64,000 bases of DNA. Origin: Ferribacterium limneticum (lineage in GTDB: Bacteria; Pseudomonadota; Gammaproteobacteria; Burkholderiales; Rhodocyclaceae). Each line of letters begins with the position of its first letter. Within the stretch, counting starts at the first letter, position 1. Location of the stretch: assembly GCF_020510625.1 (NCBI RefSeq), contig NZ_CP075191.1, positions 1,278,001 to 1,342,000 on the forward strand. Direction: 5' to 3'. Under the pieces are notes generated by a model. It searched no databases, was not told where the DNA came from, and saw only the letters and a program-made list of their open reading frames with translations. Positions 62,085 to 64,000 of this stretch are shown here, piece after piece. The position numbers were made by a program, and so were the translations under genes.

Positions 62085-64000
62085 GAGGCGGGGTGTCTTT
62101 TATACGGTCATGGTTCTGCTGGCCTGCGGCATGGCTCTCGCTGCCTATGTTGCCGAGCGGATCAACGACGAGCGCTATGCCAGCACCGTCCGCAGTGAGG
62201 TTCAGCAATCTCTGACCCGGGCCCGGGATCGTCTCGACGGTAATCTCAATGGCGATATCCAACTGGTGCGCGGCCTGGTCGGGGTCGTGGCGCTGGAGCC
62301 CAATCTGGTTCAGGCGCGTTTTGAGCGGGCTGCCCAGCCCTTGTTTGCCGGCCGCACCCAATTGCGCAATATCGCCGTTGCCCCGGATATGGTGATTCGC
62401 CTGATTTACCCGCTGCAGGGCAATCAAAAGGCTATTGGTTTCGATTTCCGCAATAGTCCGGCGCAGTTCGCCACCGCCGACAAGGCCAGGCTGACTCGCC
62501 AGATTGTCCTGGCTGGCCCGCTGAATCTCGTTCAGGGCGGCGTCGGCATCGTTGCACGTCTGCCGGTTTACCTGCCGGATGTCGATGGGCAGGAGTATTT
62601 CTGGGGGGTGGTCAGCGCGGTCGTTGATGCCGAGCTGCTGTACCGCAACAGCGGCTTGCGGGATGAAAGTTCGCCGATCGAGATTGCGATCCGTGGTGCC
62701 GACGGGCAAGGGGCCGAAGGCGGCATCTTCTTCGGCCGGCCGGAATTGTTTGCCGAGTCGCCGGTGCTGGCCGAGATCAATCTGCCCCATGGCTCATGGC
62801 AACTGGCCGCGGTGCCGCGCGGCGGCTGGCCGGTCCGGGCGGATAACGTCTGGTCGTTACGCCTGGGCATGGCGGTGGTCGCGCTGCTCGTCCTCGGGGC
62901 CTTCATAGTGCTCGGGCGCGCTCTGGGTGAGGCCTCGCAGGCCAGGGAGCGGGCCGAATCCTCCGGCCGACAACTTTCGGCAACACTGGAGAACACGCCG
63001 GATGTGGCTGTCCAGTGGTACGACCAGCAGGGCCGAGTGGTCTATTGGAATCATGCCTCCGAACGACTCTATGGCTGGTCTGCCGAGGAAGCCGCCGGCA
63101 AGACGCTGGACCGGCTGATTTTTTCCCGGGAACAGGCGGCCGATTTCTTGCGCCGACTGGGCGAGGTGATTGTCACCGGCAAGCCCATCGAATCCACCGA
63201 ATACGCCACCCGAACTCGCGATGATCGCTTGTGCTGGGTCGAGTCGACCATGTTCTCCATCCCCGGCGAAACGCCCGATACACCGATACTGGTTTGCATG
63301 GATGTCGATGTCACCGACCGCAAGCAGGCCGAAGAGAAGCTGGCGGAATTCAATCGGGATTTCGAGGCCTTCCTGAATCAGACCACCGATTTTGTCTATT
63401 TCAAGGATGCCAACAGCCGCTTCCGTTTTTGCAGCCAGACCCTGGCCGACATTACCGGGCACGCCAGTTGGCATGACATGATCGGCAAGCACGACCGCGA
63501 AGTCTTCCCGCCGGATACCGCCCGGATCTACGAGGAAGAGGAGTACCCGGTATTTACCGAAGGCCGGCCCCTGCTGAACAAGATCGATCCCTACTACGAC
63601 ACCCAAGGCGTGCGCGGTTACGTCCAGACCTACAAGTGGCCGCTCTATGACGAGCAAAAACAGGTCGTCGGCCTTTTTGGCGTCAGTCGGGATATTTCCG
63701 AGCAGGTCCGCAACCAGGAGGAACTGCAGCAGCACCGCCAGCATCTGGAAGAGCTGGTGACGGAGCGTACGGCGGAACTGGCTGTGGCGAAGGAAGCCGC
63801 CGAGCTGGCCTACGTGGCGAAAAGCGCCTTCCTGGCCAATATGTCGCACGAGATACGGACCCCGCTCAATGCAATTACCGGCATGGCCCACCTGATCCGG
63901 CGCGGCGGTCTGGCCCCCGATCAGATGGAAAGGCTGGACCGCCTGGAAGTTGCCAGTGAGCATCTGCTGGAGACGATCAACGCCATTCTCGACCTGTCGA
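62085..64000 (+). CDS. PAS-domain sensor histidine kinase, N-terminal 638 residues (runs off the window)
   Basis: The frame starts at ATG 62085 and is open to the window end. Domains: a membrane helix ([23 protein letters not shown]), a periplasmic CHASE domain ([31 protein letters not shown], quoted in part, to about residue 240), a second helix ([20 protein letters not shown]), a first PAS domain ([31 protein letters not shown]), a second PAS domain ([21 protein letters not shown]), a coiled-coil, and the HisKA H-box [25 protein letters not shown] with the phospho-accepting His. It is probably a hybrid kinase with C-terminal receiver and HPt domains, like the one whose remnant lies near 29.3 kb. 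The ligand is unknown. Confidence 0.88.

Overview
The window reads as a chromosomal segment of a GC-rich betaproteobacterium, most likely a member of the Rhodocyclaceae (Dechloromonas/Azonexus-like). The main reasons are the gene order ndk-rlmN-pilW-rodZ-ispG-hisS-yfgM-bamB-der-hfq-hflX-hflK-hflC-DUF2065-hisZ-purA, which is typical of Betaproteobacteria, together with dctA next to dctPQM, a PEP-CTERM protein with a sigma-54 promoter, and many c-di-GMP and two-component proteins. The genus is inference; no rRNA is present.

Layout. 1-5.6 kb: C4-dicarboxylate uptake, with a divergent sensor kinase (cut by the window edge), the symporter dctA and the TRAP transporter dctPQM; dctA and dctP share one palindromic operator. 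5.7-21.8 kb: a long co-directional housekeeping block (nucleotide metabolism, rRNA methylation, type IV pili, cell shape, isoprenoids, His-tRNA, outer-membrane assembly, ribosome GTPases, Hfq, HflKC, HisZ, PurA), with many ATGA overlaps. 22.4-27.6 kb: two tandem tRNA-Leu(CAG) genes, rnr and rlmB, the last two separated by a divergent HDOD/hemerythrin pair. 27.7-41.7 kb: accessory genes, mostly on the minus strand: spermidine-synthase-like membrane protein, a decayed hybrid-kinase tail, RarD, DUF599, PEP-CTERM protein, diguanylate cyclase, small hypotheticals, a receiver protein and an RND efflux pump. 42.0-49.8 kb: TonB receptor plus YfiR-like protein, an IS5-family element, then a short KdpD, KdpE and the potassium transporter Kup.

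49.8-57.2 kb is the most unusual part. A decayed cysN copy and the intact cysN (followed by cysD) lie as direct repeats about 6 kb apart. Between them sits a translationally coupled pair of P-loop ATPases. The second has a winged-helix segment and a long TPR solenoid that has recently grown by a 210-bp duplication. The pair has its own palindromic upstream region and an AT-richer texture, and resembles a STAND/NLR-like module without a recognisable effector.

57.3-64 kb: lipoprotein Cu/Zn superoxide dismutase, a dispersed hairpin repeat, a coupled membrane TIR-domain protein/OmpA-like lipoprotein pair, fumC, and the N-terminal part of a CHASE-like/PAS/PAS histidine kinase running off the end.

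All functional names rest on reading conserved motifs and gene order by eye; no database search was run.
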